Source: Natronosalvus caseinilyticus
GTDB lineage: Archaea; Halobacteriota; Halobacteria; Halobacteriales; Natrialbaceae
Length of the DNA stretch: 64,000 bases
Direction: 5' to 3'
Assembly: GCF_017357105.1 (NCBI RefSeq)
Contig: NZ_CP071596.1
Coordinates: forward strand, 3,720,001 to 3,784,000
The notes beneath the pieces are model-generated. The model did not search any database. It saw only the letters and a program-made list of their open reading frames with translations, and was not told where the DNA came from. Shown piece by piece: positions 52,127-61,061 of the stretch. The translations under genes were made by a program, and so were the position numbers. Position 1 is the first letter of the stretch; each line of letters starts with the position of its first letter.

Positions 52127-53551
52127 GTGACAACGCTGGTGGTCTGTCTCGACCGAACCGACGACGTCGGTCGACGGACCGGTCTCCGGACGCCAATCGT
52201 GGGGTGGGAAGCCGTCCGCGCCCTGGTGACCGACGTCGGCCTCGCCGACCCGGAAGACTCGGGAGTGAACACGTTGCTCGAGTCCCTGCGGGTCGCCCAG
52301 AGCCTCCGCGACGACGACGAGGAGACGGTCGTCGCGGTGGTTTCGGGGGACCGCGAGTCGATGGTCTCGGCCGATCGGGCGGTCGCCCGCCAGCTGGACG
52401 ATTTGATGACCGAGTACGAACCGGACTCAGCGGTCGTCGTCATCGACAGTGCCGAAGACGAGCGACTCGTCCCCATCGTCGAGAGCCGACTGCAGGTCGA
52501 CGCCGTCGACCGGGTGGTCGTTCGACAGGCCAGGGACATCGAGTCGACGTACTACCTGCTCAAGCAGTTCCTGGCCGACGAGGAGCTTCGCCAGACCATC
52601 CTGGTGCCCCTCGGGTTGACCCTGCTCGTCTTTCCGATACTCGCCAGCGTGTTCACCCCGGCGGTCGGCGCAGCCACGATCACGGCCGTGATCGGGTTGT
52701 TCCTGCTGTACAAGGGATTCAGCATCGACGAACGGTTGACCAGGACGGCGAAACGGCTCCGGGAGTCGTTGTACTCCGGACAGGTCTCAGTCGTCACCTA
52801 CGTCGTCGCCATCGGGTTGACCCTCGTGGGCCTCTTCGTCGGCGCGCTCGGCGTCTCGACCCTCGAGGACACGCAGGGGGTGCTCGTCCCGACGATGCGC
52901 TTCGTCTTCGACAGCGTCCCCTGGTTGGCCGCCGCGGGGCTCACTGCCAGCCTGGGCCGGCTGTTCGACGAACTGATCGACGACGGTCCCCTTCGCAGTT
53001 CCTACCTCCACCTGCCGTCGCTCGTCGTCTCCGTCGGGCTGGTCGTTCGCGGGTTCAGCGGCTTCTTCCTCGAACAACAGGGGTGGACCGATCCCCTGAT
53101 CGTGCAGTTCGGCCAGCAGGGATTCGGGCGAGTCGCGTTCACGGCCGAGCAACGGCTGGCGCTCTTCGTCGGCCTGGCGATTCTTCTCAGCCTGGTCGGC
53201 GTCTTCGTCGTCTCGCGTATTGCCGACTCCGCCGCTGAAAACGAGTACGCCGATGGCGACGAGTCAGCGGCGGAAGAAGAACCGTCGCGACTGGCGGACG
53301 CGGAGTTGACCGACGGTGGGTCGAAATCCGCACGGTCTCGAGACGAGGGGACGGCGGGCGATAGCGACGATTCGGCCGATCCGATGCCGAAGACGGAGGA
53401 CGAAACGGGCTCCAATGTTTACGTCGACACCGGCATCGACGAAGACACGGATACCGACACCGATAGCGACACCGACACCGGAGTCGACGAAGACACGGAT
53501 ACCGACACCGGGGACGACACCGACACCGATAGCCAGCGTGACCCCGAGTGA
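52127..53551 (+). CDS. DUF373 family membrane protein with Asp/Thr-rich tail
   Basis: This protein of about 474 residues begins TTLVVCLDRTDDVGRRTG, the usual DUF373 start, with a soluble Rossmann-like part to about residue 145. Five to six membrane helices follow (about 155-375), including LVPLGLTLLVFPILASVFTP. The final 100 residues are a disordered acidic tail with DT/DS repeats (positions 53435-53545), like the linker in the gene at the left edge. The function is unknown. The leaderless promoter decides GTG at 52127 rather than 52088. Confidence 0.82.
   Translation: MTTLVVCLDRTDDVGRRTGLRTPIVGWEAVRALVTDVGLADPEDSGVNTLLESLRVAQSLRDDDEETVVAVVSGDRESMVSADRAVARQLDDLMTEYEPDSAVVVIDSAEDERLVPIVESRLQVDAVDRVVVRQARDIESTYYLLKQFLADEELRQTILVPLGLTLLVFPILASVFTPAVGAATITAVIGLFLLYKGFSIDERLTRTAKRLRESLYSGQVSVVTYVVAIGLTLVGLFVGALGVSTLEDTQGVLVPTMRFVFDSVPWLAAAGLTASLGRLFDELIDDGPLRSSYLHLPSLVVSVGLVVRGFSGFFLEQQGWTDPLIVQFGQQGFGRVAFTAEQRLALFVGLAILLSLVGVFVVSRIADSAAENEYADGDESAAEEEPSRLADAELTDGGSKSARSRDEGTAGDSDDSADPMPKTEDETGSNVYVDTGIDEDTDTDTDSDTDTGVDEDTDTDTGDDTDTDSQRDPE
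53435..53510 (+). repeat. 48-bp spaced repeat in the DUF373 tail
   Basis: A 28-bp stretch at 53435-53462 recurs at 53483-53510 with one change, in frame, within an Asp/Thr coding tail. The flanking triplets are also repetitive. Slippage between strains is expected. Confidence 0.7.
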
Positions 53552-53594
53552 CCCGACTCGCCACCCCTATGACGCTCGAGTCGAACCATCGAGT

Positions 53595-54350
53595 ATGACA
53601 GCACCGGACGACGCCGACGATTCGACGGGCACAGGCGCCTGGGTCGGCCTCTTTTCGGGCGGCAAGGATTCCGCGTGGGCGGTGTATCGAGCGCTCGAGC
53701 GCGGGCTCTCCGTCGAGTGGCTCCTGACGGTCCACCCGACTGGCGACTCCTACATGTACCACGTCCCCGAGACGCGCCTGACGGCGCTGGTCGCGGAGAG
53801 CATGGGCATTCCGCTGATCGACGTCGAACCCGACTCGTTCGACGCCGAATCGGCGACGGACTCGAGCACACAGGGCGACGACGAACTCGAGCCGCTCGAG
53901 GCGGCGCTCGCCGACCTCGCGGACGACCTCGAGGGCGATGGCGGGCTCGCCGGGGTCACCGCAGGCGCCGTCGAGAGCGAGTTCCAGACCAGTCGCCTCG
54001 AAGCGATGTGTGAGCGCCTCGAGTGTGACCTGTTCGCGCCGCTCTGGCGAGAGGATCCTCGAGAACTGGCCGAGTCGATGCTCGAGGCCGGGTTCGAGAT
54101 CGTAATCGTCCAGGTGGCGGCGGCGGGCCTGGACGAGTCGTGGTTGGGTCGGACGCTCGATTACGACGCGCTGGCTGAACTCGAGGCGCTCAACGAGGAG
54201 TACGGCGTCCACCTGCTGGGCGAAGGCGGCGAGTTCGAGACGCTGGTCGTGGACGGGCCGCACATGGATCGGCGACTGGATCTCGAGTACGAGACCGAGT
54301 GGGAAGGGACCCGTGGACGGATTCGAGTGAGTGAGGCGAGGCTCGAGTAG
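53595..54350 (+). CDS. dph6: Diphthine--ammonia ligase-like PP-loop ATPase
   Basis: This 251-residue enzyme amidates diphthine on elongation factor 2. The PP-loop SGGKDSAWAVY lies near the N terminus. Further family segments are LLTVHPTGDSYMYHVPETRL, GVTAGAVESEFQTSRLEAMC, CDLFAPLWREDP, LDESWLGR and GVHLLGEGGEFETLVVDGP. An acidic insertion (residues about 85-115) is probably halophile-specific. ATG at 53595 follows the DUF373 stop by 43 bp. It is convergent with the AI-2E-like gene, with structured element copy 2 in the gap. Confidence 0.9.
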   Translation: MTAPDDADDSTGTGAWVGLFSGGKDSAWAVYRALERGLSVEWLLTVHPTGDSYMYHVPETRLTALVAESMGIPLIDVEPDSFDAESATDSSTQGDDELEPLEAALADLADDLEGDGGLAGVTAGAVESEFQTSRLEAMCERLECDLFAPLWREDPRELAESMLEAGFEIVIVQVAAAGLDESWLGRTLDYDALAELEALNEEYGVHLLGEGGEFETLVVDGPHMDRRLDLEYETEWEGTRGRIRVSEARLE

Positions 54351-54384
54351 TTCCATCCAGCAGTTAGTCTCACCTCGATCCTAC

Positions 54385-54527
54385 CGCGAGCGAACGCGGT
54401 GAGCGAGCGGGCCGACGACTGACCCGTAGGGGAGGGAGGAGTGCTTTTGGTCCAGCTTTTGCCGAGGGACGCCGCGCTGTGTGGCGAAGCCACCAGCGCG
54501 GCAGACCGCAGTGCAAAAGGTGGGTTT
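54385..54527. repeat. Structured intergenic element, copy 2
   Basis: This is the second copy of the element at 22414-22548. The outer stem is CCAGCTTTTGC (54452-54462) with GCAAAAGGTGG, the same G-G mismatch, and one base pair changed from A-T to G-C compared with copy 1. The inner hairpin is different in sequence: GCCGCGCTG (54471-54479) with CAGCGCGGC (54494-54502), plus an inner GTGGC-GAA-GCCAC. The right end abuts the stop codon of the AI-2E-like gene, as copy 1 does for the reductase gene. Paired substitution argues for selection on folding. Confidence 0.8.
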
Positions 54528-55676
54528 TCAATCCGTCTCGCCCGCCGGCTCCTCGCCAGCGGCAGTCGCGGCCGACATCTCGAGCGTTGTCGGGCCCTGG
54601 GTGGGTTCCTCCGCGAGCGTGGGTCGCGGCTCGAGGTTGCCGTAGGCCTCGCCGAAAACGTTGAGGCCGGCCTTGAACACCGCGAGGAGGACCGGGCCGA
54701 GGAACAGGCCCATGATCCCGAGGAGGTAGAGTCCCCCAATGACGCCGACGAGGACGACCGCGGGGTGGACGCCCGACTGGCGATCGACGAAGATGGCGCG
54801 CAGGTAGTTGTCGACAACCGAGAGGACCGCGGCACCGTAGGCGAGCAGGAGGAGACCGGCGCCGGTCTCGCCGCTGGCGAGGAGGTAGCCGGCGGCCGGA
54901 CCCCAGACGAGCCAGACGCCGATGGCCGGCAGGAAGGCGGCGACGATCATGACCAGCGTCCAGAAGGCGACGTTGGAGATGCCGGCGACCCAGAGACCGA
55001 GGCCGCCGAGGGCGCCCTGGACGAGCGCGACCAGGACGTGACTGCGGATGACCGCCCAGGTGACGACCCGAATTTCCTCGAACAGTTCGTCCTGAACGAC
55101 GGGGTCGAGGGGGGCGATGGCGCCGACCCAGTGAACGAACCGATCGCCGTCGACCAGGAAGTAATAGAGCAGGAATACGAGGACGATCAGTCCGATGCTC
55201 ATCTCCATTCCCGAGTTGAGCAGGCGAACGGATTCGTCCAGCAGGAGGTTGATGACGCGGGTGAGGACGTCGGTTTCGACGCCGGTGAGCGCCTGTTCCT
55301 CGAGGGCGGCGACCGTCTGCGGGTCGAGACCGAGATCTTCGGCCGTCGTTCGGACCCCCTCGAGCAGGTTGCGGCCGTCCAGGTCGCGGAGAAACGAGAA
55401 CACGGTCTGAAAGAGAATCACCGAGAAAATCACCAGCGGCACGACGGCGGTGACGACGGCGACGACGGTCAACGCCAGGGCGACGAGTTTCGTCCCGTAG
55501 CGATTCCCGAGCCACGTCGGCTCGAGTCGAGTCTCGAGGCGCCGCTGGAGGGGATAGAGGACGAACGCGAGCAGACAGGCAGCCATCACGTACGGAAAGA
55601 GGGGGAGAACCATTAGCGCGGCTATGTAGCCGAGGATCAACAGCGAGAGTACGAAGAACCCGGCTCGAATATCCAT
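54528..55676 (-). CDS. AI-2E family permease
   Basis: This protein of about 382 residues has seven to eight membrane helices of the AI-2E/PerM type. The first helices are FFVLSLLILGYIAALMVLPL and FPYVMAACLLAFVLYPLQRR. A soluble coil follows (about 100-160) with LDPQTVAALEEQALTGVE, then VQGALGGLGLWVAGISNVAF and the typical IGVWLVWGPAAGYLLASGE. Members export signals or Na+; here function is not known. The acidic C-terminal tail is short. The start MDIRAGFFVL at 55676 follows a small upstream open frame. Confidence 0.88.
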   Translation of the reverse strand: MDIRAGFFVLSLLILGYIAALMVLPLFPYVMAACLLAFVLYPLQRRLETRLEPTWLGNRYGTKLVALALTVVAVVTAVVPLVIFSVILFQTVFSFLRDLDGRNLLEGVRTTAEDLGLDPQTVAALEEQALTGVETDVLTRVINLLLDESVRLLNSGMEMSIGLIVLVFLLYYFLVDGDRFVHWVGAIAPLDPVVQDELFEEIRVVTWAVIRSHVLVALVQGALGGLGLWVAGISNVAFWTLVMIVAAFLPAIGVWLVWGPAAGYLLASGETGAGLLLLAYGAAVLSVVDNYLRAIFVDRQSGVHPAVVLVGVIGGLYLLGIMGLFLGPVLLAVFKAGLNVFGEAYGNLEPRPTLAEEPTQGPTTLEMSAATAAGEEPAGETD

Positions 55677-55748
55677 AGCGAGTGCTAACGTGACAGTCCC
55701 ATAAGTCTTCACCTTCGGCGGGGTGGTCGCGACGACCTATAGCGGAAT

Positions 55749-56447
55749 CTAGAGCGGGATCGGGAGCCACTCGAGAGCCCCGAGCAGTTCCGTGGGGTCG
55801 AACAGCGGCTCTCGGAGGACCAACCAGTCGAGAAGCACCAGTCCGGCGCCGTGGGCGACGACCGAGGGCAGGATCGAGTTCGAGTGGTAGTCGACGGCGC
55901 CGAAGAGGACGTCCGTCGGCCCCGAGAGCAGGAACTCGATCGGCGGCTTCGCGGCGTGGTGGATCATGTAGACGACGGGGCTGATGAACACGGCCACGAT
56001 GCCGATTTCCTTGACGCCGACGCAGAGCAGGCCCCGGTAGTAGGTCTCGGCGGCGAGTGCGAGCGTAAACAGCTGGATCGCGTGGGGGAGAAACTCGCCC
56101 ATCGCGAGCGACGTCTCCCACATCGGGTAGTACGCGCGGATCGTGGGGAGCGTCGAGCCGACGAGGTAGATCGGGAGGACGAATAGCGCCAGCAACACCG
56201 CGTTTCGGATCGCGACGCGGTCGACGTGCCAGCCGATGTGACGCCCGTGGGTGTAGCCGAGCGCGAGCGGCCCGCCAATCAGGACGACCGAGTCGAAGAT
56301 CGCCCGTCGGCCGATGGACTCGGGGACGCCGGTCATCCAGACGATCGTGAGAACTGCTCCCGCGATCAACGACTTCTGGACCCAGGATCGGTCACCGAGG
56401 TGTTCGCGCACCCACCGGCGAAGGCCCGATTCGTCCACCCGTTCCAC
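55749..56447 (-). CDS. CPBP-like intramembrane protease, EExxxR motif altered
   Basis: This 232-residue protein has about six membrane helices. The family motif 1 appears as AETYYRG (residues 133-139), with Ala133 where the first Glu of EExxxR is usual and Glu134 kept. His residues at 163-164 (YMIHHAAKP) and 199 (VVAHG) fit motifs 2 and 3. If Glu134 and the His residues suffice, it may still be active; otherwise it is a pseudo-protease. The stop of the neighbouring minus-strand gene is 6 bp upstream of its ATG, so the two form an operon. Confidence 0.75.
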   Translation of the reverse strand: MERVDESGLRRWVREHLGDRSWVQKSLIAGAVLTIVWMTGVPESIGRRAIFDSVVLIGGPLALGYTHGRHIGWHVDRVAIRNAVLLALFVLPIYLVGSTLPTIRAYYPMWETSLAMGEFLPHAIQLFTLALAAETYYRGLLCVGVKEIGIVAVFISPVVYMIHHAAKPPIEFLLSGPTDVLFGAVDYHSNSILPSVVAHGAGLVLLDWLVLREPLFDPTELLGALEWLPIPL

Positions 56448-56453
56448 GATTCG

Positions 56454-56813
56454 TTACTCGCTCGAGGCCGATTCGTCGGCGGTCGACGCGCTCGAGTCCG
56501 CCGTTGTGCCCGAGTCCGCTGCCGCGCCCGAGTTTGCCGTCGCGACGGGTCCGGTTCCAACGACGTCCTGGACGTGTGCCTCGAACTCCTGGCGGCGCTC
56601 GAAGTACGTCTCGTCGACGTCCTCGAGGACGGTCGAAATAGCTCGGGGACCGTCGGGCGTTCGGATCTCGCTGTCGCCCTCGAGTCGGTCGATTTCGCTC
56701 TTCTGGATGGGCCAGTGCAGGCGAGAGGTCACGCGCGCGAGGGGGGCTCCCTCGACGGGCGTGTGCTCACCGAGCTCGACGGCGGGCGTCGAATCGTCTT
56801 CCTCGTCACTCAT
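56454..56813 (-). CDS. Small halophile protein, DUF5789-like
   Basis: This 119-residue protein has a core PAVELGEHTPVEGAPLARV, HWPIQKSEIDRLEGDSEIRT and ETYFERRQEFEAHVQDV that resembles the DUF5789 family, small acidic proteins of unknown role. The last 30 residues are a Ser/Ala/Asp-rich disordered tail. It is the first gene of a pair with the CPBP-like protein. The start at 56813 was chosen because the upstream frame lacks coding bias. Confidence 0.75.
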   Translation of the reverse strand: MSDEEDDSTPAVELGEHTPVEGAPLARVTSRLHWPIQKSEIDRLEGDSEIRTPDGPRAISTVLEDVDETYFERRQEFEAHVQDVVGTGPVATANSGAAADSGTTADSSASTADESASSE

Positions 56814-56996
56814 AGGCGAGCGTTCGCGAGCCCGTCGATTCAAGCTTTCGTTTCCGCGGGATCAGGACCTCCCTTGCCTCGTCGGTCGTGGTGGCTCGAG
56901 TCACCATCGGGACTCGATCGATTTGGTGTGCCAGCGTCACTCCTCGAGGGGCGATCGCCAGCGCAGGAACGGTGCGTATCGGAGTTCCTGTTTATC

Positions 56997-57011
56997 CTAT
57001 AGAAAGTATAG
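56997..57011. promoter_or_regulatory. AT-rich inverted repeat CTATA-N5-TATAG, copy 2
   Basis: It has the same arms as the site at 6556-6570 and a spacer differing in one base. TTTATC upstream and GTAATA downstream make the spot strongly AT-rich. Confidence 0.3.
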
Positions 57012-57150
57012 TAATAAGGCGGGCCGAGGTTGGTCTCGACGGTGGTTCCAAACGACGAGTACGCGTCGAGTCTCACATCGTTTCACCCCTACCCGATGGG
57101 CGTCGAATTGGGCACGATCCGGGTCGAAAACCATCTATGATATTTTACAT

Positions 57151-57162
57151 GTGTCTGACGTA
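57151..57162 (+). promoter_or_regulatory. GTGTCTGACGTA box of the gene at 57195
   Basis: This is the same 12 bases as in the smc operon promoter, ending 33 nt before the ATG base. CGTTTT just downstream may act as TATA element. Confidence 0.55.
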
Positions 57163-57194
57163 TCGTTTTGTGGAATGAGCCCCATTGGGCGGAT

Positions 57195-58076
57195 ATGACA
57201 AGCCTGACGGACGTTTACGACGGGGCCGGAGCGGGAACGAGCCACCGACGGCTGTACGCCGGAACGGCACTCGTCGCCGTCGGGGCGCTCCTCTCCGTCG
57301 TCGCCGTCATCGTCGCGACGACCTCGACGTTCGCGAGCCTGTTCGCCGACCAGTACGAGCCGGTGCTGTGGGCAGGAATACTCGCCGGGACCGGCGTTCC
57401 GCTGGCGCTGCTGGGGGTCTTCACCGTCCTTCCGGCGAGTCGCCGCGTGCAGGCTGCCGCCGTAATTGGCACGAGCATCTGTCTGCTCGGCGTCGTCTTC
57501 TTCTCCTACGCCTACCCGGACCACTGGCGAAACTACGGCCAGAACCTCACGCTCCAGGTGTCCGTCGTCTACCTCTTCGGCCTGTTCACCGCGATGTGGT
57601 GTCTGTTCACCGGCGTCGTCAACTTCAAGACGCGAAACGACCCCGGTGGCATGCTCGAGATGAACGTCACCCGCCGAAACCAGACGAAGGTCGTCGAGGT
57701 CGAGTCCTCGAGAGGCGGCCTGGGCGGCATCGGCTTCCTCGGCGGGACGCCCGACGGCGAGGTCGAGACGCAGACTGCCGAGAAGAACGGACCATCCACC
57801 TCCGGGAACCCGGGCTCGGCGGCCAGCGACGGTGGCTCGACCACGCAGGACATTCGGTCGCCGCTCGATGACGGGCCCTCGGCGGACGCTACCGATTCGG
57901 ACGGCGTCATCGTCGACGGGCCGACGGCTGCCGATCCGACCGACCGCTACTGCGGGAACTGCCAGCACTTCCAGTACGTCCGAACGTCGAACGGGATGAC
58001 GCCCTACTGTGGGCGCTTCGAGGAGACGATGGACGACATGGATGCCTGCGAGGAGTGGACGCCGAATCGCCGGTAG
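57195..58076 (+). CDS. Four-helix membrane protein with C-terminal zinc motif, DUF7139-like
   Basis: This 293-residue protein has four membrane segments in the first 145 residues (GTALVAVGALLSVVAVIVAT, WAGILAGTGVPLALLGVFTV and two more). A long Ser/Gly/Asp linker follows, and a C-terminal ribbon with YCGNCQHFQYV and, after about 15 residues, PYCGRFEETMDDMDACEEW. Halophile family DUF7139 (from memory) fits. The function is unknown. Its promoter shares the GTGTCTGACGTA box with smc and ftsZ1, hinting at a link to the cell cycle or envelope growth. Confidence 0.8.
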   Translation: MTSLTDVYDGAGAGTSHRRLYAGTALVAVGALLSVVAVIVATTSTFASLFADQYEPVLWAGILAGTGVPLALLGVFTVLPASRRVQAAAVIGTSICLLGVVFFSYAYPDHWRNYGQNLTLQVSVVYLFGLFTAMWCLFTGVVNFKTRNDPGGMLEMNVTRRNQTKVVEVESSRGGLGGIGFLGGTPDGEVETQTAEKNGPSTSGNPGSAASDGGSTTQDIRSPLDDGPSADATDSDGVIVDGPTAADPTDRYCGNCQHFQYVRTSNGMTPYCGRFEETMDDMDACEEWTPNRR

Positions 58077-58174
58077 AGTCGATTCGTCATGTTCGCCGCA
58101 CCGTCGTTTCCTCGAGACTCGAGCGGCCGCGCCGAACGAAAGAGTAGAAGTGTTCGGTCCGTAAACCACATTCC

Positions 58175-59476
58175 ATGTACGACCGCATCAAGGGCTTTCG
58201 CGACTTCTATCCCGGCGAGATGGCCGCTCGCCGCCAGGCGATCGATACCCTCGAGGAGACGGCCCGTCGATACGGATTTCGAGAAATCGGGACGCCGGCG
58301 CTCGAGCGCGCGGAAATGTGGACCGACAAGAGCGGGGACGACATCGTCGACGAACTCTACGCATTCGAGGACCAGGGCGGCCGCCACGTCACCCTCACCC
58401 CGGAACTGACGCCGACGGTCGCCAGGATGGTCGTCGCCAAGCAACAGGAACTCTCGAAGCCAATTAAATGGTTCTCGACGCGCCCGTTCTGGCGCTACGA
58501 GCAGGTCCAGCAGGGCCGCCAGCGCGAGTTCTACCAGACCAACGTCGACATCTTCGGCTCCTCGGAGCCCGAGGCCGACGCCGAGATCCTGGCGTGGGCT
58601 GCCGACGCGCTCACCGGTCTCGGGCTCACGGGCGAGCACTTCGAGTTCCGCATCTCCCACCGCGACATCCTCGGCGGCATCTTCGAGACCTACGGCGACG
58701 ACGTCGACGTCGAGGCGGCCATCAGGGCCGTCGACAAGTCGGACAAAATCGACCGCGCCGAGTACCACGGGTTGCTCGCCGACGCCGGACTCTCACGAGG
58801 TGAGGCCGAGGACGTCGCCGACCTGATCGCCGGGGGCGACCTCGAGGCAGTCGACGCGTTCGCCGACACCGAGCGCGTCACGGCAGCCGTCGAGAACCTG
58901 CAGGACGTCCTCGCGGCGGCCGAGGACTTCGGCGCCCGCGAGTACTGCACCATCTCGCTCGAGACGGCTCGCGGCCTGGACTACTACACGGGCGTCGTCT
59001 TCGAGTGCTTCGACTCTGCGGGCGACGTCTCGCGGTCGATCTTCGGCGGCGGGCGCTACGACGACCTGATCGAGTCCTTCGGCGGCCAGCCGACGCCCGC
59101 GGTCGGCGTCGCTCCCGGCCACGCGACCCTGCCGCTACTCATGCAACGCGCCGGCGTCTGGCCCGCCGAGGAGGTGACGACCGACTACTACGTTCTCTCG
59201 GTGGGCGACACCCGCTCGGTGGCCTCGCGGATCGCTCGCGACCTCAGAAACCGGGGCCACGTCGTCGAGAGCGACGTCGCCGGGCGCTCCTTCGGCGCCC
59301 AGCTGGGGTACGCCGACTCGATCAACGCCGAGACGACGGTCATCGTCGGCGAGCGCGACCTCGAGAACGACGAAATCACGGTCAAGGAGATGGCCTCGGG
59401 CGACGAGGTCCAGGTTCCAGTTACCGCGTTCCCCGGCGACCTCGAGCGGCCGACCATCGACGATTTCGACGCCTGA
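58175..59476 (+). CDS. hisS: Histidine--tRNA ligase
   Basis: This 433-residue class II synthetase attaches histidine to tRNA-His. Motif 1 spans the GFRDFYPGEMAARRQAID and FREIGTPALERAEMW region. Motif 2 is KWFSTRPFWRYEQVQQGRQR, with FYQTNVDIFG after it. The histidine-specific A loop is LETARGLDYYTGVVFE. Motif 3 is in IFGGGRYDDLIESFGG and ATPAVGVA-like TPAVGVAPGHATLPLL. The C-terminal 100 residues form the anticodon domain. The gene is transcribed rightward with the methyltransferase 65 bp behind. Confidence 0.96.
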   Translation: MYDRIKGFRDFYPGEMAARRQAIDTLEETARRYGFREIGTPALERAEMWTDKSGDDIVDELYAFEDQGGRHVTLTPELTPTVARMVVAKQQELSKPIKWFSTRPFWRYEQVQQGRQREFYQTNVDIFGSSEPEADAEILAWAADALTGLGLTGEHFEFRISHRDILGGIFETYGDDVDVEAAIRAVDKSDKIDRAEYHGLLADAGLSRGEAEDVADLIAGGDLEAVDAFADTERVTAAVENLQDVLAAAEDFGAREYCTISLETARGLDYYTGVVFECFDSAGDVSRSIFGGGRYDDLIESFGGQPTPAVGVAPGHATLPLLMQRAGVWPAEEVTTDYYVLSVGDTRSVASRIARDLRNRGHVVESDVAGRSFGAQLGYADSINAETTVIVGERDLENDEITVKEMASGDEVQVPVTAFPGDLERPTIDDFDA

Positions 59477-59541
59477 GACGCTTCCTCGAGTACGTTCGTC
59501 TTTGCGGCGCTTTCTTGCTCGAGCGCCACGAAGAACGAGTC

Positions 59542-60174
59542 GTGACCGACGAGGAACGACGACGCTGGAACGACCGCTACGAGGGCTCGACACACCGCTC
59601 GCCCGAGGATCCGTCGGCCGTCCTCGAGGCCCTCGCGGACGACCTCCTCGCGGGTCGGGCGCTCGACGTCGCCACCGGCGGCGGCCGAAACGCCCGGTTC
59701 CTCGCCGAGAGAGGGTGGACGGTCGACGCCATCGACATCTCGAGTACCGTGCTATCGAGGGCTCGAGAGCGAGAGCAGGATCGAGAACGAACGCTCGAGC
59801 GGACGTTGGCGATCAACTGGATTCTGGCCGACGTGGATAGCTACGGGTTTCGCCCGAACGCCTACGACCTGGTCACGATCAGTTTCTTCGACGCCCGCGA
59901 CCGCCTGCCCGCGATCATCGACGCCCTCGCCCCTGGTGGGGTGCTCGTCTACGAACACTACCTGGACGACGCGAGCAGCGGCGGTCCCGGAAACCGCTAC
60001 CGCTTCGAGCCGAACGAACTCCTCGAGGCCTGCTCGAGGCTCGAGATCCGGTACTACGCCGAACGGGAGGTCGACGGCGAGCGACTGGTAACCCTGGTCG
60101 GCCACCGATCCGGCGATCCCACGAGGGGAACGTCCGAGCATGGGGAGTGGTTCCCGACGTATCGCGTCCCCTGA
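59542..60174 (+). CDS. SAM-dependent methyltransferase, tellurite-resistance-like
   Basis: This protein of about 210 residues starts with GTG (59542). It has RRRWNDRYEGSTHRSPEDPS, motif I ALDVATGGGRNARFLAERGW, the acidic motif VDAIDISSTVLSRARE, YDLVTISFFDARDRLPAIID and LAPGGVLVYEHYLDDASSGG. These fit the TehB/thiopurine-like group. The substrate is unknown. The start was set by the usual ERRRWNDRY beginning of the family; the hisS stop is 65 bp upstream, so they may share a transcript. Confidence 0.88.
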   Translation: MTDEERRRWNDRYEGSTHRSPEDPSAVLEALADDLLAGRALDVATGGGRNARFLAERGWTVDAIDISSTVLSRAREREQDRERTLERTLAINWILADVDSYGFRPNAYDLVTISFFDARDRLPAIIDALAPGGVLVYEHYLDDASSGGPGNRYRFEPNELLEACSRLEIRYYAEREVDGERLVTLVGHRSGDPTRGTSEHGEWFPTYRVP

Positions 60175-60234
60175 TTCGTCTCCCCTGACTCGAGCGACCA
60201 GAACTATTTTTTGGCCGTCCAACGCACGAGGAGT

Positions 60235-60783
60235 ATGCGACTCGCCGTCATCTCCGATACGCACATACCCGAGCGAGCAGACGCCATCCCGGACGGCTTC
60301 CGGGAGCGCATCGCCGACGCGGACCACACCATTCACGCCGGCGACTTCGAGACCCACGAGACGCTCGCGGAGATTCGCGACCTCACCGCTGACCTGACTG
60401 CCGTCCACGGCAACGCCGATCCGGCGGACCTCGAGTTGCCAGCGGTGGCGGACGTGACCCTCGAGGGCGTCACCTTCGTCGTCACCCACGGCACGCTGAA
60501 CCCGGTTGAAGCGGCCGTCTACGGCCACGACGGAATGGTCATGGCCGACGAGGACTGGGCGAACGCCATCGCGGACACCGCTCGAGCGCGGACCCGCGCG
60601 TGGGACGGGGAGGGGGTCGTCGGCATCGGTGGTCACTCCCACAGGGTCGAAGACCGCGTCCACGAGGGGATTCGACTGCTCAACCCGGGTTCGGTGACGG
60701 GGGCCGACCCCGCCGAGAAGGCGACGATGATGACCGTCGACGTCGAGGACGGCGACCTCGAGGTGACGCTCCACGAGGCCTGA
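60235..60783 (+). CDS. YfcE/MJ0936-type metallophosphoesterase
   Basis: This 182-residue phosphodiesterase has the metal-ligand motifs LAVISDTHIPERAD (D and H), HAGDFETHE, AVHGNADPADLELP, TFVVTHGTLNP and GGHSHRVEDRV. Family members cleave small phosphodiesters such as cyclic nucleotides with Mn or Ni. The start at 60235 puts the first Asp-x-His at residue 8-10. It ends 6 bp before the stop of a convergent small membrane gene. Confidence 0.9.
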   Translation: MRLAVISDTHIPERADAIPDGFRERIADADHTIHAGDFETHETLAEIRDLTADLTAVHGNADPADLELPAVADVTLEGVTFVVTHGTLNPVEAAVYGHDGMVMADEDWANAIADTARARTRAWDGEGVVGIGGHSHRVEDRVHEGIRLLNPGSVTGADPAEKATMMTVDVEDGDLEVTLHEA

Positions 60784-60788
60784 TTCGA

Positions 60789-60962
60789 TCACCGGGCGCC
60801 CTGGACCATCGCCCACCCGATCGCACCGGCGACGGCAAGAACGATTAGCGCGCTGACGACGTAGACGAGCGCCGTGAATACGGGCCCCAGCAGAGCGACG
60901 AGAATCACGATCAGGAGGACGATGATGACGTTGAGACGAAAGATGACGGGATCGTCAGACAT
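60789..60962 (-). CDS. Small two-helix membrane protein
   Basis: This 57-residue protein begins MSDDPVIFRLN and is otherwise nearly all hydrophobic (VIIVLLIVILVALLGPVFTA, then LVYVVSALIVLAVAGAIGWA). It resembles small halophile inner-membrane proteins of unknown role. The start at 60962 is more natural than an upstream one that would add 33 unrelated residues. It follows the mutase gene by 100 bp on the same strand. Confidence 0.65.
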   Translation of the reverse strand: MSDDPVIFRLNVIIVLLIVILVALLGPVFTALVYVVSALIVLAVAGAIGWAMVQGAR

Positions 60963-61061
60963 TATTTCCACTCGATTTTGAAACACTAAATATATTTTGA
61001 TGGAGGCGGACGACTCGAACAGGATAGGCAATTCGAACAGGATAGGCGACTCGAGGCCCAC

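Larger units (their letters stand above)
56814..57194. other. 381-bp gap with two promoters and an AT-rich repeat
   Basis: The gap lies between the divergent DUF5789-like and membrane/zinc genes. It holds CTATAGAAAGTATAG (56997-57011), close to the copy at 6556, and GTGTCTGACGTA (57151-57162). Neither strand shows a credible gene. Confidence 0.6.

Noticed and set aside
56840-57076. Minus-strand 78-codon frame in the 57-kb gap
   Set aside because: It includes the AT-rich inverted repeat and lacks coding bias or a recognisable fold.
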